Source: Spirochaetota bacterium
GTDB lineage: Bacteria > Spirochaetota > Brachyspiria > Brachyspirales > JACRPF01
Length of the DNA: 64,000 nucleotides
Direction: 5' to 3'
Assembly: GCA_016214035.1 (NCBI GenBank)
Contig: JACRPF010000020.1
Coordinates: forward strand, 318,800-382,799
The position numbers and the translations under genes are program-made. Shown here in pieces: positions 44,960 to 53,849 of this stretch; within the stretch, counting starts at the first letter, position 1, and every line of letters begins with the position of its first letter. The notes beneath the pieces are model-generated. The model saw only the letters and a program-made list of their open reading frames with translations. It was not told the origin of the DNA and did not search any database.

Positions 44960-45976
44960 TTATTGTGCGGCAATACTTTCACGTTCGATGAACCGCGCCG
45001 GAAGCATGATGGTGCGCGGCGCCAGGACTCCCTCGCGGCAATAGTTATTGAGCATGACCACCGTCTCGGCGAGCAGTTCCTTCGGATCGAGCGAGAACGT
45101 CGCGAGCGCGGGAGTAATTTCCGCGGCCATCGGAATATCGTCGCAGCCGATGACGGCGATGTCGCCGGGAATCCGTACGCCGTTCTCCTTAAGTCCGGCG
45201 ATAAGTCCGCATGCCATCGCATCGTTGGCGCAGAACACGCCGGTCGTCTTTTCGGATCGGCGCGTATCCATGAGCGTACGCGCCGTTTCATATCCGCCGT
45301 GATAATTCATCTTCGCATCGATGATGACGGGGGCAATGCCGTACGTGCCGCACGCGTCAAGAAAGCCGTCGCGGCGCGCCCGTGAAGCCGCAAAACGTTT
45401 CGGCCCGGCGATATGCGCGATGCGTTTATGTCCGCGTTCAGTGAGTTCACGGCATGCCGCCGAACCGATTGCCGCATCGTCATAATGCACCTGTGACACT
45501 GCTGCGGATGGATACGACTGCACGGCGACAATGGCGCGATATGACTTCATGAATAAATCGATAGACGCATTATCGAAGGTACCCACGATGATGAGCGGCG
45601 ATGATTCGTTCTTCGGCGTATGCGCAGCCGTGACCATGCGGAGCGCAATGCCGTCCTCGGCCAGCCACTGCGACAGTTCGGTCATGAACATGCTGTAGAA
45701 CGGATCGCCCGATCTGAGCTCGGGTGAAAGCGAAAGGTGAATGACATCGAGGAGCGGTTTTGGTTTGATGAAAGTACCGCTTCCCTGTTTCTGGAACAAA
45801 AGGCCCTCTGCCATCAGTACTTTGAGAGCGGCGCGCACTGAAACGCGGCTCGCTTGAAACATCGCGGCAATATCGCGTTCAGAGGGGATACGCACTGCTG
45901 TTGAGGAACGCAGCGACGCTATCTCATCTCTGATATTGTCGGCCAGCATCGATCGTTTTGTAGGTTTTACAAACAT
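44960..45976 (-). CDS. GntR/LacI-type regulator of the arabinofuranosidase unit (AraR-like)
   Basis: A 338-residue AraR-like repressor: GntR winged helix (about 5-75: 'IRDEIASLRSS', 'IPSERDIAAMFQASRVSVR', 'LLFQKQGSGTF') and a LacI-type sugar-binding domain (about 90-330: 'SQVHYDDAAIGSAAC', 'GHKRIAHIAGP', 'GVFCANDAMACGLI', 'VIGCDDIPMA'). AraR-type proteins release DNA on binding L-arabinose. It overlaps its own operator-like repeats at 45977-46020. No Shine-Dalgarno sequence is visible before the ATG at 45976. Confidence 0.87.
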   Translation of the reverse strand: MFVKPTKRSMLADNIRDEIASLRSSTAVRIPSERDIAAMFQASRVSVRAALKVLMAEGLLFQKQGSGTFIKPKPLLDVIHLSLSPELRSGDPFYSMFMTELSQWLAEDGIALRMVTAAHTPKNESSPLIIVGTFDNASIDLFMKSYRAIVAVQSYPSAAVSQVHYDDAAIGSAACRELTERGHKRIAHIAGPKRFAASRARRDGFLDACGTYGIAPVIIDAKMNYHGGYETARTLMDTRRSEKTTGVFCANDAMACGLIAGLKENGVRIPGDIAVIGCDDIPMAAEITPALATFSLDPKELLAETVVMLNNYCREGVLAPRTIMLPARFIERESIAAQ

Positions 45977-46031
45977 AATACCACTTTAATACCAGTTGGA
46001 TACAATATAATACCACTTTTTAAAAAGTCAA
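45977..46031 (-). promoter_or_regulatory. Promoter and operator of the arabinose regulator
   Basis: On the minus strand TTGACT (46026-46031) and TATATT (46004-46009) form a near-consensus sigma-70 promoter with a 16-bp spacer. AATACCA occurs three times on the plus strand (45977, 45988, 46009), and around 45990-46003 the sequence ATACCA..TGGATA is an imperfect palindrome. These copies cover the -10 element, the start region and the first codon, suiting autorepression. The predicted leader is only about 20 nt long. Confidence 0.6.
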
Positions 46032-46139
46032 GCGGAATGCGTTTCAGCATCGCAGTGCACTTTTTTCGCTTCTATTTGTTATATACAGTGACAGCCCGGT
46101 ACACGGCATGCCGCTTACCGGAATTTTATGGAGCATAGT

Positions 46140-46394
46140 ATGAATTTCAACGTAAAAGAAGCACTCAGCGAACTTGATCGCATAACCGAAGAACGGACCG
46201 CAGAAACCGCGAACGCAAAAGTGAAGAGCAGGATTGCCGGACTACCGGAACTCGAACGTTCGGTATTCCTGCTTCGGGCGCAGAAACGGTCGTACACCGA
46301 AATAGCGCATCTCCTGAAACGCACACTGTTCGATGTGAAATGCGCCATGTGGGATGCCGTTGCCCGGCTTTCATCTCCGGCAGGCGATCAGTAG
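46140..46394 (+). CDS. Small sigma-70 region 4-like helix-turn-helix protein
   Basis: An 84-residue protein. 'IAGLPELERSVFLLRAQ' and 'RSYTEIAHLLKRTLFDVKCAMWDAVARL' resemble region 4 of ECF sigma factors, which reads the -35 element. The region 2 that binds core RNA polymerase is missing, so it is not a complete sigma factor. It may be an anti-activator or a small DNA-binding regulator. The start at 46140 is preceded by GGAG at 6 nt, whereas the upstream ATG at 46128 has no such site. Confidence 0.6.
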   Translation: MNFNVKEALSELDRITEERTAETANAKVKSRIAGLPELERSVFLLRAQKRSYTEIAHLLKRTLFDVKCAMWDAVARLSSPAGDQ

Positions 46395-46422
46395 CGAAAT
46401 ACATCAACGTGCACAGCCGCAC

Positions 46423-46456
46423 TTGACAAAAACGAATCGCAGGATTATCGTATACT
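46423..46456 (+). promoter_or_regulatory. Sigma-70-like promoter of the small secreted protein gene
   Basis: TTGACA (46423-46428) with TATCGT at 17-bp spacing (46446-46451), overlapped by the better hexamer TATACT (46451-46456) at 22 bp. GAGGAG follows 6 nt before the ATG at 46479. Confidence 0.45.
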
Positions 46457-46478
46457 ATATTAATTTGAGGAGTATCTC

Positions 46479-46934
46479 ATGAAAAAGTTTCTTCTCGTCT
46501 CCGCATTCTTCACCGGACTGCTCGCAGCCCAGATCGCCGTAAACTTCAATCCGAACACCGGCGACGCCGCACTCGACCTGTCGCTCAACAGTCTGAACGT
46601 CACCGCCAAAGCGGATCTCAAGACATTCACCGGCGACATCAGCGCAACGTACAAGATCGAAGTTCCGAAGATCGAAGCGCTCATCACCACGCAGAAGCTT
46701 GAACCGGCCGAGATTTTTCTTGCCGCCGAGCTTGCCGCTATTGCAAAAAAGCCCATCGATGAAGTTGTAAAGACATATACGGCGAACAAAGCGAAAGGCT
46801 GGGGTGCCGTTGCGAAGGCGCTCAACATTAAGCCGGGCTCACCGGAATTCAAGGCATTGAAAGGCAAGGCCGACGACAAGAACGCAAAGGCGAAAGCGAA
46901 AAAAGAAACCAAAGGTAAACCCGCTAAAAAATAG
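46479..46934 (+). CDS. Small secreted lysine-rich protein
   Basis: A 151-residue protein with a signal peptide (residues 1-17, 'FLLVSAFFTGLLAAQ'). The mature part is 'IAVNFNPNTGDAALDLSLNSL', seen here in parts, with an Ala/Lys-rich C-terminus ('KAKAKKETKGKPAKK'). 'GWGAVAKALNIKPGSPEF' resembles the DUF-type helical repeats of small exported proteins. Function unknown. It has a strong promoter and its own terminator, so it may be well expressed. Confidence 0.7.
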   Translation: MKKFLLVSAFFTGLLAAQIAVNFNPNTGDAALDLSLNSLNVTAKADLKTFTGDISATYKIEVPKIEALITTQKLEPAEIFLAAELAAIAKKPIDEVVKTYTANKAKGWGAVAKALNIKPGSPEFKALKGKADDKNAKAKAKKETKGKPAKK

Positions 46935-46953
46935 CGGACATCCGGTCGAACAC

Positions 46954-46981
46954 AGGGACTCCTTCGGGGGGCCCTTTTTTT
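46954..46981 (+). terminator. Intrinsic terminator with UUCG tetraloop
   Basis: AGGGACTCC (46954-46962) pairs with GGGGGGCCCT (46966-46975, one mismatch) around a TTCG loop, followed by seven T. It ends the small secreted protein gene, on the plus strand, just before the convergent nuo operon. Confidence 0.8.
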
Positions 46982-47014
46982 ATTATCGGATAAAATCCGT
47001 GGGCATTGCCCGAA

Positions 47015-48442
47015 TCAGAACAGGAGATGCGCCGCCTCGCCGGCAAGTGATATGAACGGCTGCGGATAGATACCAAGCGCGAGGATGACGGCGAGCAGCA
47101 GAATCCCGAGTCCCCAGGAAATCAGCCCGGTCTTTATCTGCTGACGGGCTTCGCCGTCCTGCGTGTATGCGATGCGTATGATGTTCAGATAATAATAGAT
47201 CGCGAGCGCGGTGTTGATGACGGCCAGTATCACGAGCCAGATAAGACCCTTATCGAACGCCGAGGTGAGCACGAGAAATTTCCCCATGAAGCCTACAAAC
47301 GGCGGTATTCCGGCAAGACCGAAAAGACCTGCGGCGAGCAGTGCCGCGAGAAGCGGTGAACGCTTCGATAATCCCGCAAGGTCATCGATGAGCACATTCT
47401 CACCGGCCTGCGAGACCTTATCGATGACGAGAAAAACCGCGACCGTCATTACCGTGTATCCGGCGAGATAATAGATAGCGAAGGCGAATCCGTCCTGCCC
47501 CATCGTCGCCACACCGGCAAGGAGATACCCCGCATGCGCGATGCCGGAAAATCCAATAAGCCGTTTGACATCCTTCTGCACGAGCGCCGACAGATTCCCG
47601 ACGAACATTGAAAGCGCGGCTATGACCGCAATTATCGTTGTCATCATGCCGCCTGCCGACACCGCAATGGCGGCGATACGCAGGAGCACCGCGAGCGCCC
47701 CGAGCTTGGGTACCGCGGCGATGAACGCGGCGGTCTCGTTTGAAGCACCCTGATACACATCGGCTATCCAGAAATGAAACGGGACTGCGGCAAGCTTGAA
47801 GAGAAGCCCCGCAGAAACGAGCGACACTGCCACGATCACCACGGGTTCCGGCCCGGTCTCCTTCAGATGCGCAAGCATATCGTAAAGCGCCGTTGTACCG
47901 GTGAGCCCGAACAGATAACTCACGCCGAAGAGCATGATACCCGTTGACGCGATGCCGAACATCACGTATTTCACCGCAGCTTCCATGTGCTCGCGCATAT
48001 CGCCGATTTCATTGCGGAGCGGCACCATGAGATACATCGTGCATGACGCGAGTTCAAGCGCCACAAAAAGCGTGATGAACTCAACACTGCTGACGAGGAG
48101 GAGCAACCCCAGCGTTGAGACCGAGAAAAAGAAATACCATTCCGGACGCACATCCTCGTCGATGCCGCGGAGACTTCTGCCCTGATACAGCACCATGGCC
48201 GCCGCCGCAAGAAGTATCAGTTTCATCAGCTGTGAGAACAGATCGACCCGGTATGCGCTGTAAAAGAACGAACCATGCGCATGAAGCGTACCGACAGCGG
48301 CGACGGTTGCGGTGATCAGAATCACGCGTGTGGCATTTTTGGCAAGCGCATCGCGCCGTTTGCCGAGCGTTATGATGAAGAGCACGAGCGCACCGGCGAC
48401 AAGAACGATCTCCGGCAGCATCGGAATATACGCGATTATCAT
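47015..48442 (-). CDS. nuoN: NADH-quinone oxidoreductase subunit N
   Basis: A proton-pumping antiporter-like subunit of about 475 residues with 14 predicted helices. 'LLFKLAAVPFHFWIADVYQGA' (in parts) holds the central Lys and the conserved His/Trp, and 'KRLIGFSGIAHAGYL' the second half-channel Lys. The start at 48442 has AAAGGA upstream, and an earlier ATG at 48463 overlaps the nuoM stop by 7 bp. Last gene of the operon. Confidence 0.92.
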   Translation of the reverse strand: MIIAYIPMLPEIVLVAGALVLFIITLGKRRDALAKNATRVILITATVAAVGTLHAHGSFFYSAYRVDLFSQLMKLILLAAAAMVLYQGRSLRGIDEDVRPEWYFFFSVSTLGLLLLVSSVEFITLFVALELASCTMYLMVPLRNEIGDMREHMEAAVKYVMFGIASTGIMLFGVSYLFGLTGTTALYDMLAHLKETGPEPVVIVAVSLVSAGLLFKLAAVPFHFWIADVYQGASNETAAFIAAVPKLGALAVLLRIAAIAVSAGGMMTTIIAVIAALSMFVGNLSALVQKDVKRLIGFSGIAHAGYLLAGVATMGQDGFAFAIYYLAGYTVMTVAVFLVIDKVSQAGENVLIDDLAGLSKRSPLLAALLAAGLFGLAGIPPFVGFMGKFLVLTSAFDKGLIWLVILAVINTALAIYYYLNIIRIAYTQDGEARQQIKTGLISWGLGILLLAVILALGIYPQPFISLAGEAAHLLF

Positions 48443-48456
48443 TGCAGTCATTTCCT

Positions 48457-49989
48457 TTACCATGGCCGCACCGCCTTCGTCCCCGAAGCGGCGGACGCAG
48501 CCGCATGCACCTGATCGGCAAGATGCGCTGCGCTTACATGCATGACATCGATTAACGGTTTCGGCGCAAGCCCTATCCAGAAGACGAATAGTACCGGCAC
48601 GGCAAGCACGATTACCTCACGCAGAGAAATATCATGCAGCGCTGAATGATCCGGATTGGAAACGCCGCCCCATATCGTACGCTGCAGAAACCTGAGCATA
48701 TATGCCGCAGCCAGAAACGCTCCCGGAATCGCGGCAGCCATCACCCATGGTGAAATGCCGAAGGCTCCGGCGAGCACGAGGAATTCGCCGATGAATCCGT
48801 TCAGTCCGGGAAATGCCATCGAGCTTAATCCGAACACCGTGAGAAAGACGATGAACACCGGCATGAATTTCCCGATTCCCGCCATCGCGGAAAGTTCGCG
48901 CGAGTGAAGCCGCTCGTAGATAATGCCCACCGCGAGGAACAGCGCTCCGGTGGTGATTCCGTGATTGATCATCTGAAGCATTGCCCCTTCGATGCCGGTG
49001 ACGGAAAACGCGAAAATGCCGAGCGTCACAAATCCCATATGTCCCACGCTCGAATACGCGACAAGCTTTTTCACGTCGCTCTGGGCCAGCGCCGTCAATC
49101 CGCCGTAGATGATGGAAACAATCGACAGCGCGACCAGATACGGCATGAGCGCGGTTGATGCAAGCGGTGTTATGGGAAGGCAGAAGCGCAGAAAACCGTA
49201 ACCGCCCATTTTCAGCAGAATGCCCGCGAGGATAACGCTCCCCGCGGTAGGCGCTTCAACGTGCGCGGCGGGAAGCCACGTATGGAACGGAAACATCGGG
49301 ACCTTGATGGCGAATGCGAACGCGCAGGCGAGAAAGATGATGACCTGAAAATTGAATCCGAACTGCTGACCCATGAGCTGCGGTATCGAAAACGTATGAG
49401 GCTCGCTGGTGAAATAGAGCGCGATGATTGCCGCGAGAAGGAGCACGGAGCCGACCAGCGTGTAGATGAAAAACTTCATCGCCGCGTAACTCCGCCGCGG
49501 TCCGCCCCACACGGCGATGAGGAGGAACATTGGAATGAGCATCGCTTCCCAGAAAAGATAGAACAGCACCGCGTCGAGCGCGCAGAACACGCCTATCATC
49601 GCCATCTCCATAAGCAAGAGCGCGACATGGAATTCCTTCACGCGTTCCGTGATCGACTTCCATGATGCGAGTACGCAGAGCGGCATGACGAACGCCGTGA
49701 GGAGTACGAGCAGAATGCTGATACCGTCGACACCGAGCGTGTAATGAACGTTTATCGCCGGTATCCAGAGATGATGTTCACCGAACTGATAGAGTGCCGT
49801 CGTTGTGTCGAATTTTACGAGCAGCAGGAGCGATAAAACCGCAGTGATGACGGTGACAGCGAGCGCCCACCAGCGCACCGCATGCGCCGGCACAACCAGC
49901 GCAATGAGCGCTGATATCGCCGGCAGAAATATGATGATGCTCAAGAGCGGAAAGCCTACGTGGTTTATATACAGAAATTCCACAGTCAC
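48457..49989 (-). CDS. nuoM: NADH-quinone oxidoreductase subunit M
   Basis: A 510-residue pumping subunit. 'FWEAMLIPMFLLI' carries the TM5 Glu, 'FAIKVPMFPFHTWLPAAHVEA' (in parts) the TM7 Lys and the HTWLP motif, and 'LLKMGGYGFLRF' the next Lys. The start is a GTG at 49989 just after the nuoL stop. Second last in the operon. Confidence 0.93.
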   Translation of the reverse strand: MTVEFLYINHVGFPLLSIIIFLPAISALIALVVPAHAVRWWALAVTVITAVLSLLLLVKFDTTTALYQFGEHHLWIPAINVHYTLGVDGISILLVLLTAFVMPLCVLASWKSITERVKEFHVALLLMEMAMIGVFCALDAVLFYLFWEAMLIPMFLLIAVWGGPRRSYAAMKFFIYTLVGSVLLLAAIIALYFTSEPHTFSIPQLMGQQFGFNFQVIIFLACAFAFAIKVPMFPFHTWLPAAHVEAPTAGSVILAGILLKMGGYGFLRFCLPITPLASTALMPYLVALSIVSIIYGGLTALAQSDVKKLVAYSSVGHMGFVTLGIFAFSVTGIEGAMLQMINHGITTGALFLAVGIIYERLHSRELSAMAGIGKFMPVFIVFLTVFGLSSMAFPGLNGFIGEFLVLAGAFGISPWVMAAAIPGAFLAAAYMLRFLQRTIWGGVSNPDHSALHDISLREVIVLAVPVLFVFWIGLAPKPLIDVMHVSAAHLADQVHAAASAASGTKAVRPW

Positions 49990-49990
49990 C

Positions 49991-51787
49991 TCACCGTATG
50001 ATGACGAATGCCAGTATTAGGAGAAAAGCGCCGAGCAGCAGCGCCAGTGCAAGCAGCCCCGACTGAATATGCCCCGGCTGCAGACGCCGTACCGCACCGC
50101 CGATGGACCGTACCGATTCCGCCGTTCCGTCCACGGCGCTGTCGATGACTGCCGCATCAAACGTATTCGCCGCACGGGCGGCACCGAGCACGGATTTAAA
50201 TCCGAGCGTGCGATACGCCCCGTTCACCGCGGTGTCAATCCACTGTGCCGGTTTCTCAGCAAGCCACAGAAATATCCGGCCGCCCTTGCGGTAGAACCAA
50301 TCGAGATCGATGCTGATCGTTGCATGCGGTTCAAGCATTTTCAGACAAATGAAAAATCCGAGCGCCGTGAATAGAAGTATCTGCAGCGTTTCAAGAATGT
50401 GATAACCGGTGTATGGATGATATTCCACCGCGAACGGCAAAAGACGATAGAGCGCTCCGGGAAAAATACCGATAGCGATGCAGAGCACCGCCGTTATCGC
50501 CATAGCGAGATTCATGTTCCACGGAGCATCCTTCGCCCGCTGTTTCACTTCATCACTAGAGCGGTCTTTTCCGAACCAGATGAAGTACGGCACTTTCAAT
50601 CCGGTGTGAAGAAATGTCCCCGCCGACGCGAGAAGGAGCAGCATACCCGCCCACACGCGATGGTCCTCGAAACTTGCGGCAACTATTATCGATTTGCTCA
50701 CGAAGCCGCTGAAGAGCGGAAATGCCGATATGGATAATCCGCCGATAAGCGTGAACAGAAACGCGAGCGGCATTTTTCGATAGAGACCGCCGAGCGCGCT
50801 GAAGCGGCTTTCACCCGTCATGTGCAGCACCGCGCCGGTTCCCATGAAGAGCAGTCCCTTGTAGAGAATATGCGCGAACGCATGTGCGCATGCGCCGTTG
50901 ACGGCAAGTTCTGTGCCGAGTCCCACCGCGGCCACCATGTATCCCACCTGACTGATGATGTGATACGCCAATAATTTTCTGCTGTCGTTCTCAAGCACCG
51001 CAAACACCACGCCGTATATCGCCATGACCACACCGAGCGGCAGGAGCAGTTCCATTCCGGCGACACCGCGTATCAATGCATACACGGCGGTTTTCGTGGT
51101 AAAGGCGCAGAGAAACACCGAACCGGCGACGGATGCTTCAGCGTATGCGTCAGGCAGCCACGCATGGAGCGGCGGCACCGCGGCGTTGAGCAGAAACCCT
51201 GCGGCGATGAGATACGTCGCGAGATCGGGATGCAGCACATCGAGGTGATCGAATGTGAGCGAACCCGTCGCCTTCCAGCGGAGAAGTATTCCCGCAAGCA
51301 GCGATAACCCGCCGGCGATATGCACAAGCAGATACCGGTAGCCCGCACCTTCGGACCGTTTCGAACGCCGCTGCCAGATGAGAAACACGGACGAGAATGC
51401 CATGAGTTCCCAGAAAAGAAACAGCGATACAAAATCGCCGGCAAAGATAACGCCGAGCGATCCGGCAACGTATATCCATGAGGCGATGTGATGTCCGTTC
51501 TCCTGTACATGCAGCGAGTACACGGTTCCAAGCAGCGCCATGATGCCCATGATGATGGCGAATATCATGCTGAGTTTATCCACACGCCCGAAAACGAGAT
51601 CGAGACCGAAGGTGTGCAGTATTCCGAAAACGCCCGGCCCCGCAAATTGCAGTACTATGACGCGAATCAGCACGAGCAGCGGAACGATCACCAGATATAT
51701 CGTTTTCACCTTTTTCGGAATGAACGGCAAAAGCAGCGCGCCCGCGATGAGCACGAGCGCCGGATGCAGCCAGAAACTACTTGTCAT
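49991..51787 (-). CDS. nuoL: NuoL/MrpD-like antiporter subunit with C-terminal lateral-helix extension
   Basis: A 598-residue subunit. The start at 51787 was chosen because the residues upstream do not fit. 'FWELMAFSSVFLIW' carries the Glu, 'AVPPLHAWLPDAYAEA' the channel motif, 'TKTAVYALIRG' a Lys, and 'SRKLLAYHIISQVGYM' the second. The last 120 residues extend as a helix-turn-TM tail ('RRLQPGHIQSGLLALALL'), similar to the tail of NuoL that braces the membrane arm. Sequence style is closer to MrpD/hydrogenase-4-like subunits than to classical NuoL. It takes the NuoL place in the gene order. Confidence 0.85.
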   Translation of the reverse strand: MTSSFWLHPALVLIAGALLLPFIPKKVKTIYLVIVPLLVLIRVIVLQFAGPGVFGILHTFGLDLVFGRVDKLSMIFAIIMGIMALLGTVYSLHVQENGHHIASWIYVAGSLGVIFAGDFVSLFLFWELMAFSSVFLIWQRRSKRSEGAGYRYLLVHIAGGLSLLAGILLRWKATGSLTFDHLDVLHPDLATYLIAAGFLLNAAVPPLHAWLPDAYAEASVAGSVFLCAFTTKTAVYALIRGVAGMELLLPLGVVMAIYGVVFAVLENDSRKLLAYHIISQVGYMVAAVGLGTELAVNGACAHAFAHILYKGLLFMGTGAVLHMTGESRFSALGGLYRKMPLAFLFTLIGGLSISAFPLFSGFVSKSIIVAASFEDHRVWAGMLLLLASAGTFLHTGLKVPYFIWFGKDRSSDEVKQRAKDAPWNMNLAMAITAVLCIAIGIFPGALYRLLPFAVEYHPYTGYHILETLQILLFTALGFFICLKMLEPHATISIDLDWFYRKGGRIFLWLAEKPAQWIDTAVNGAYRTLGFKSVLGAARAANTFDAAVIDSAVDGTAESVRSIGGAVRRLQPGHIQSGLLALALLLGAFLLILAFVIIR

Positions 51788-52049
51788 AGTAGTCCTCCCG
51801 CTTCGACACGCCGATTCTCCCGAGCAGCTTTGAAACGACGATGATGACGATACATGCCGCAAGACCGAACACCGCCCAGAATGCCGGCAGTTTTTCAATT
51901 TCAGTATGCGCGTGCGCTTTGTCGACAAATATACCGAGCACTATGAGCGCCGCCATTACAATACAACTTGTAACGATCACTGCACGCATATGCCGCCGCA
52001 TCGCATCGATGATACGCACGATGATATTAGCTGATGACTGTTCCGTCAT
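51777..52049 (-). CDS. Small two-TM accessory subunit of the nuo operon
   Basis: A 90-residue protein with two predicted helices ('VIVTSCIVMAALIVLGIFV' about 24-42 and 'FWAVFGLAACIVIIVVSKLL' about 57-76) and the cytoplasmic ending 'SKREDYYDK'. It lies between the MrpD-like gene and nuoL, overlapping both by 4 and 11 bp, so the three are translationally coupled. I know similar small proteins at this spot in Desulfobacterota-like nuo clusters but no function. It may hold the additional antiporter subunit in place. Confidence 0.6.
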   Translation of the reverse strand: MTEQSSANIIVRIIDAMRRHMRAVIVTSCIVMAALIVLGIFVDKAHAHTEIEKLPAFWAVFGLAACIVIIVVSKLLGRIGVSKREDYYDK

Positions 52050-53521
52050 TGCAGTACCGCCTTGAACAATGGAGTAACGATATCGGGATAGAACCCGATG
52101 GCGAGTGAGAGCACCGCGGTTATGCAAAGCGGTATCACCATGCGCAGATCCGCCTCACGAATTCCTGCGCTTCCGTTCGCTTCGGCAGGTTTGCCGAAAA
52201 ACGCGCGTATGGTTATTGGAATAAAATATGCGGCATTGAGGAGCGTGCTCACGAGAAGGACAGCAAGCAGTACCGGCTGACCGGCAGTCATCGTCCCCAA
52301 AAGCAGCCGCCATTTGACGGCAAAGCCGCCCGCCGGTGGAACGCCGATCATTGACAATGACGCGACGGCGAACGCCGCGAAGGTGAACGGCATCACGCGT
52401 CCGAGCCCGTCAAGCTCAGATATTTTTTTGCGATGCGTCGCCACGAATATGGCACCGGCACAGAAGAAGAGCGTAATCTTTGCGAATGCGTGACTCGCTA
52501 TCTGCAGAAGTCCGCCGGAGACAGCATCCGGCGTGATCAGTGCGGCACCGAGAATGACATACGCGAGCTGGCTCACCGTAGAATACGCAAGCCGCGCTTT
52601 GAGATCGTCCTTGCTCAACGCGATAATGGATGCGGCAAGTATGGTGAATGAAACGAAATACGCCGTGGGAATTCCCAGATTGTACGCCTGCATGGTGTCG
52701 GTGCCGAACACATAGAGCATGACACGAACGGTCGCGAACACGCCCACTTTGACAACGGCCACCGCATGAAGGAGTGCGCTCACCGGTGTGGGAGCCACCA
52801 TGGCGCCGGGAAGCCAGCCGTGCAGCGGCATCAAACCGTTCTTCGCAAAACCGAGTATGCAGAGAACATAGAGCACCGTCATGAGTATGCGATGCGCGCC
52901 CTTCGGAATAATCCCCGCATGTATATTCGTCGCAAAATCGAGCGAACCGGCGAGCATGAAAATCCCGACGATCGCGGGCAGCAGAAAGAATTTCGCCGCG
53001 GCGGTAAGATACGCGATGTATTTTTTTCCGCCGGCATATCCTTCCTCATCCTGATGATGCGCGACCAACGGATATGTCGTAATGCTCACGATCTCATAGA
53101 ATAAGAACAGCGTGAAAAGATTATTGGAGAATGCCACGCCCATGGCGCCGAATATCGCGAGTGCAAAACTGACATTGAAGCGCGTCTGCGCATGTTCATT
53201 AAGCCCGCGCATATATCCCACCGAATAGAAAACGGCTATCATCCAGAGAAATGATGCGACCAGCGCGAACAGCAGCGACATCCCGTCAACACGGAGACTG
53301 ACGCTGATACCGGGTATCAGTGAGAAAAGCTCTACGATCGGCATAGCGCCATGTATCGCAGAAATGAGCGACAGAACCGCGAGAAATGTGGTCGTCGCAG
53401 CGATGAAAGAAACTCCCTCGCGTATGTTCGGATGCTTTCGTGCGATGAGTACACCGAGCGCACCGAGGAATGGCACGCACACGGCGAGTACAAGTCGTAT
53501 TTCAATTGACGGCATCATCAT
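52046..53521 (-). CDS. Additional MrpD-like proton/cation antiporter subunit
   Basis: A 491-residue protein with about 14 predicted helices. 'LFYEIVSITTYPLVAHH' has the TM5 Glu, 'FAKNGLMPLHGWLPGAM' the TM7 Lys and the HGWLP motif, 'HAVAVVKVGVF' and 'LKARLAYSTVSQLAYVI' further Lys. It is an antiporter-type pump in addition to the usual L, M and N. It starts right after the nuoK stop. The operon thus encodes four such pumps instead of three. Na+ or H+ specificity cannot be told from sequence. Confidence 0.85.
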   Translation of the reverse strand: MMMPSIEIRLVLAVCVPFLGALGVLIARKHPNIREGVSFIAATTTFLAVLSLISAIHGAMPIVELFSLIPGISVSLRVDGMSLLFALVASFLWMIAVFYSVGYMRGLNEHAQTRFNVSFALAIFGAMGVAFSNNLFTLFLFYEIVSITTYPLVAHHQDEEGYAGGKKYIAYLTAAAKFFLLPAIVGIFMLAGSLDFATNIHAGIIPKGAHRILMTVLYVLCILGFAKNGLMPLHGWLPGAMVAPTPVSALLHAVAVVKVGVFATVRVMLYVFGTDTMQAYNLGIPTAYFVSFTILAASIIALSKDDLKARLAYSTVSQLAYVILGAALITPDAVSGGLLQIASHAFAKITLFFCAGAIFVATHRKKISELDGLGRVMPFTFAAFAVASLSMIGVPPAGGFAVKWRLLLGTMTAGQPVLLAVLLVSTLLNAAYFIPITIRAFFGKPAEANGSAGIREADLRMVIPLCITAVLSLAIGFYPDIVTPLFKAVLQ

Positions 53522-53522
53522 G

Positions 53523-53849
53523 TCAGCCCTTCATATCCTTTGTGTCGTCGGTTGCTATCGATCTGAAATGACGGTATACCGCAACGACTACGCTTAAGCC
53601 TATCGCCGCTTCAGCCGCCGCAATACCCATGATGAAAAGCGTGAACACCTGACCGGCCACGGCGTCGGCCGCACCGAAACGGCTGAACGCCATGAAGTTG
53701 AGCGACGCGCCGGCGAGTATGAGTTCGCTCGCAATGAGCATGCCGATGTAATTGCGTCTGCGGAGCATGCCGATGAGCCCGATGACGAACAGCGCCGCGC
53801 CGATGATAAGGTAGACGCTCAGTTCGCTGGTAAGTGTCGTGAACGTCAT
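53523..53849 (-). CDS. nuoK: NADH-quinone oxidoreductase subunit K
   Basis: A 108-residue three-helix subunit. 'LRRRNYIGMLIASELILAGAS' (in parts) holds the conserved Glu of helix 2, and 'FTLFIMGIAAAEAAIGL' the Glu of helix 3, both on the membrane proton path. It overlaps nuoJ by 4 bp. Confidence 0.94.
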   Translation of the reverse strand: MTFTTLTSELSVYLIIGAALFVIGLIGMLRRRNYIGMLIASELILAGASLNFMAFSRFGAADAVAGQVFTLFIMGIAAAEAAIGLSVVVAVYRHFRSIATDDTKDMKG

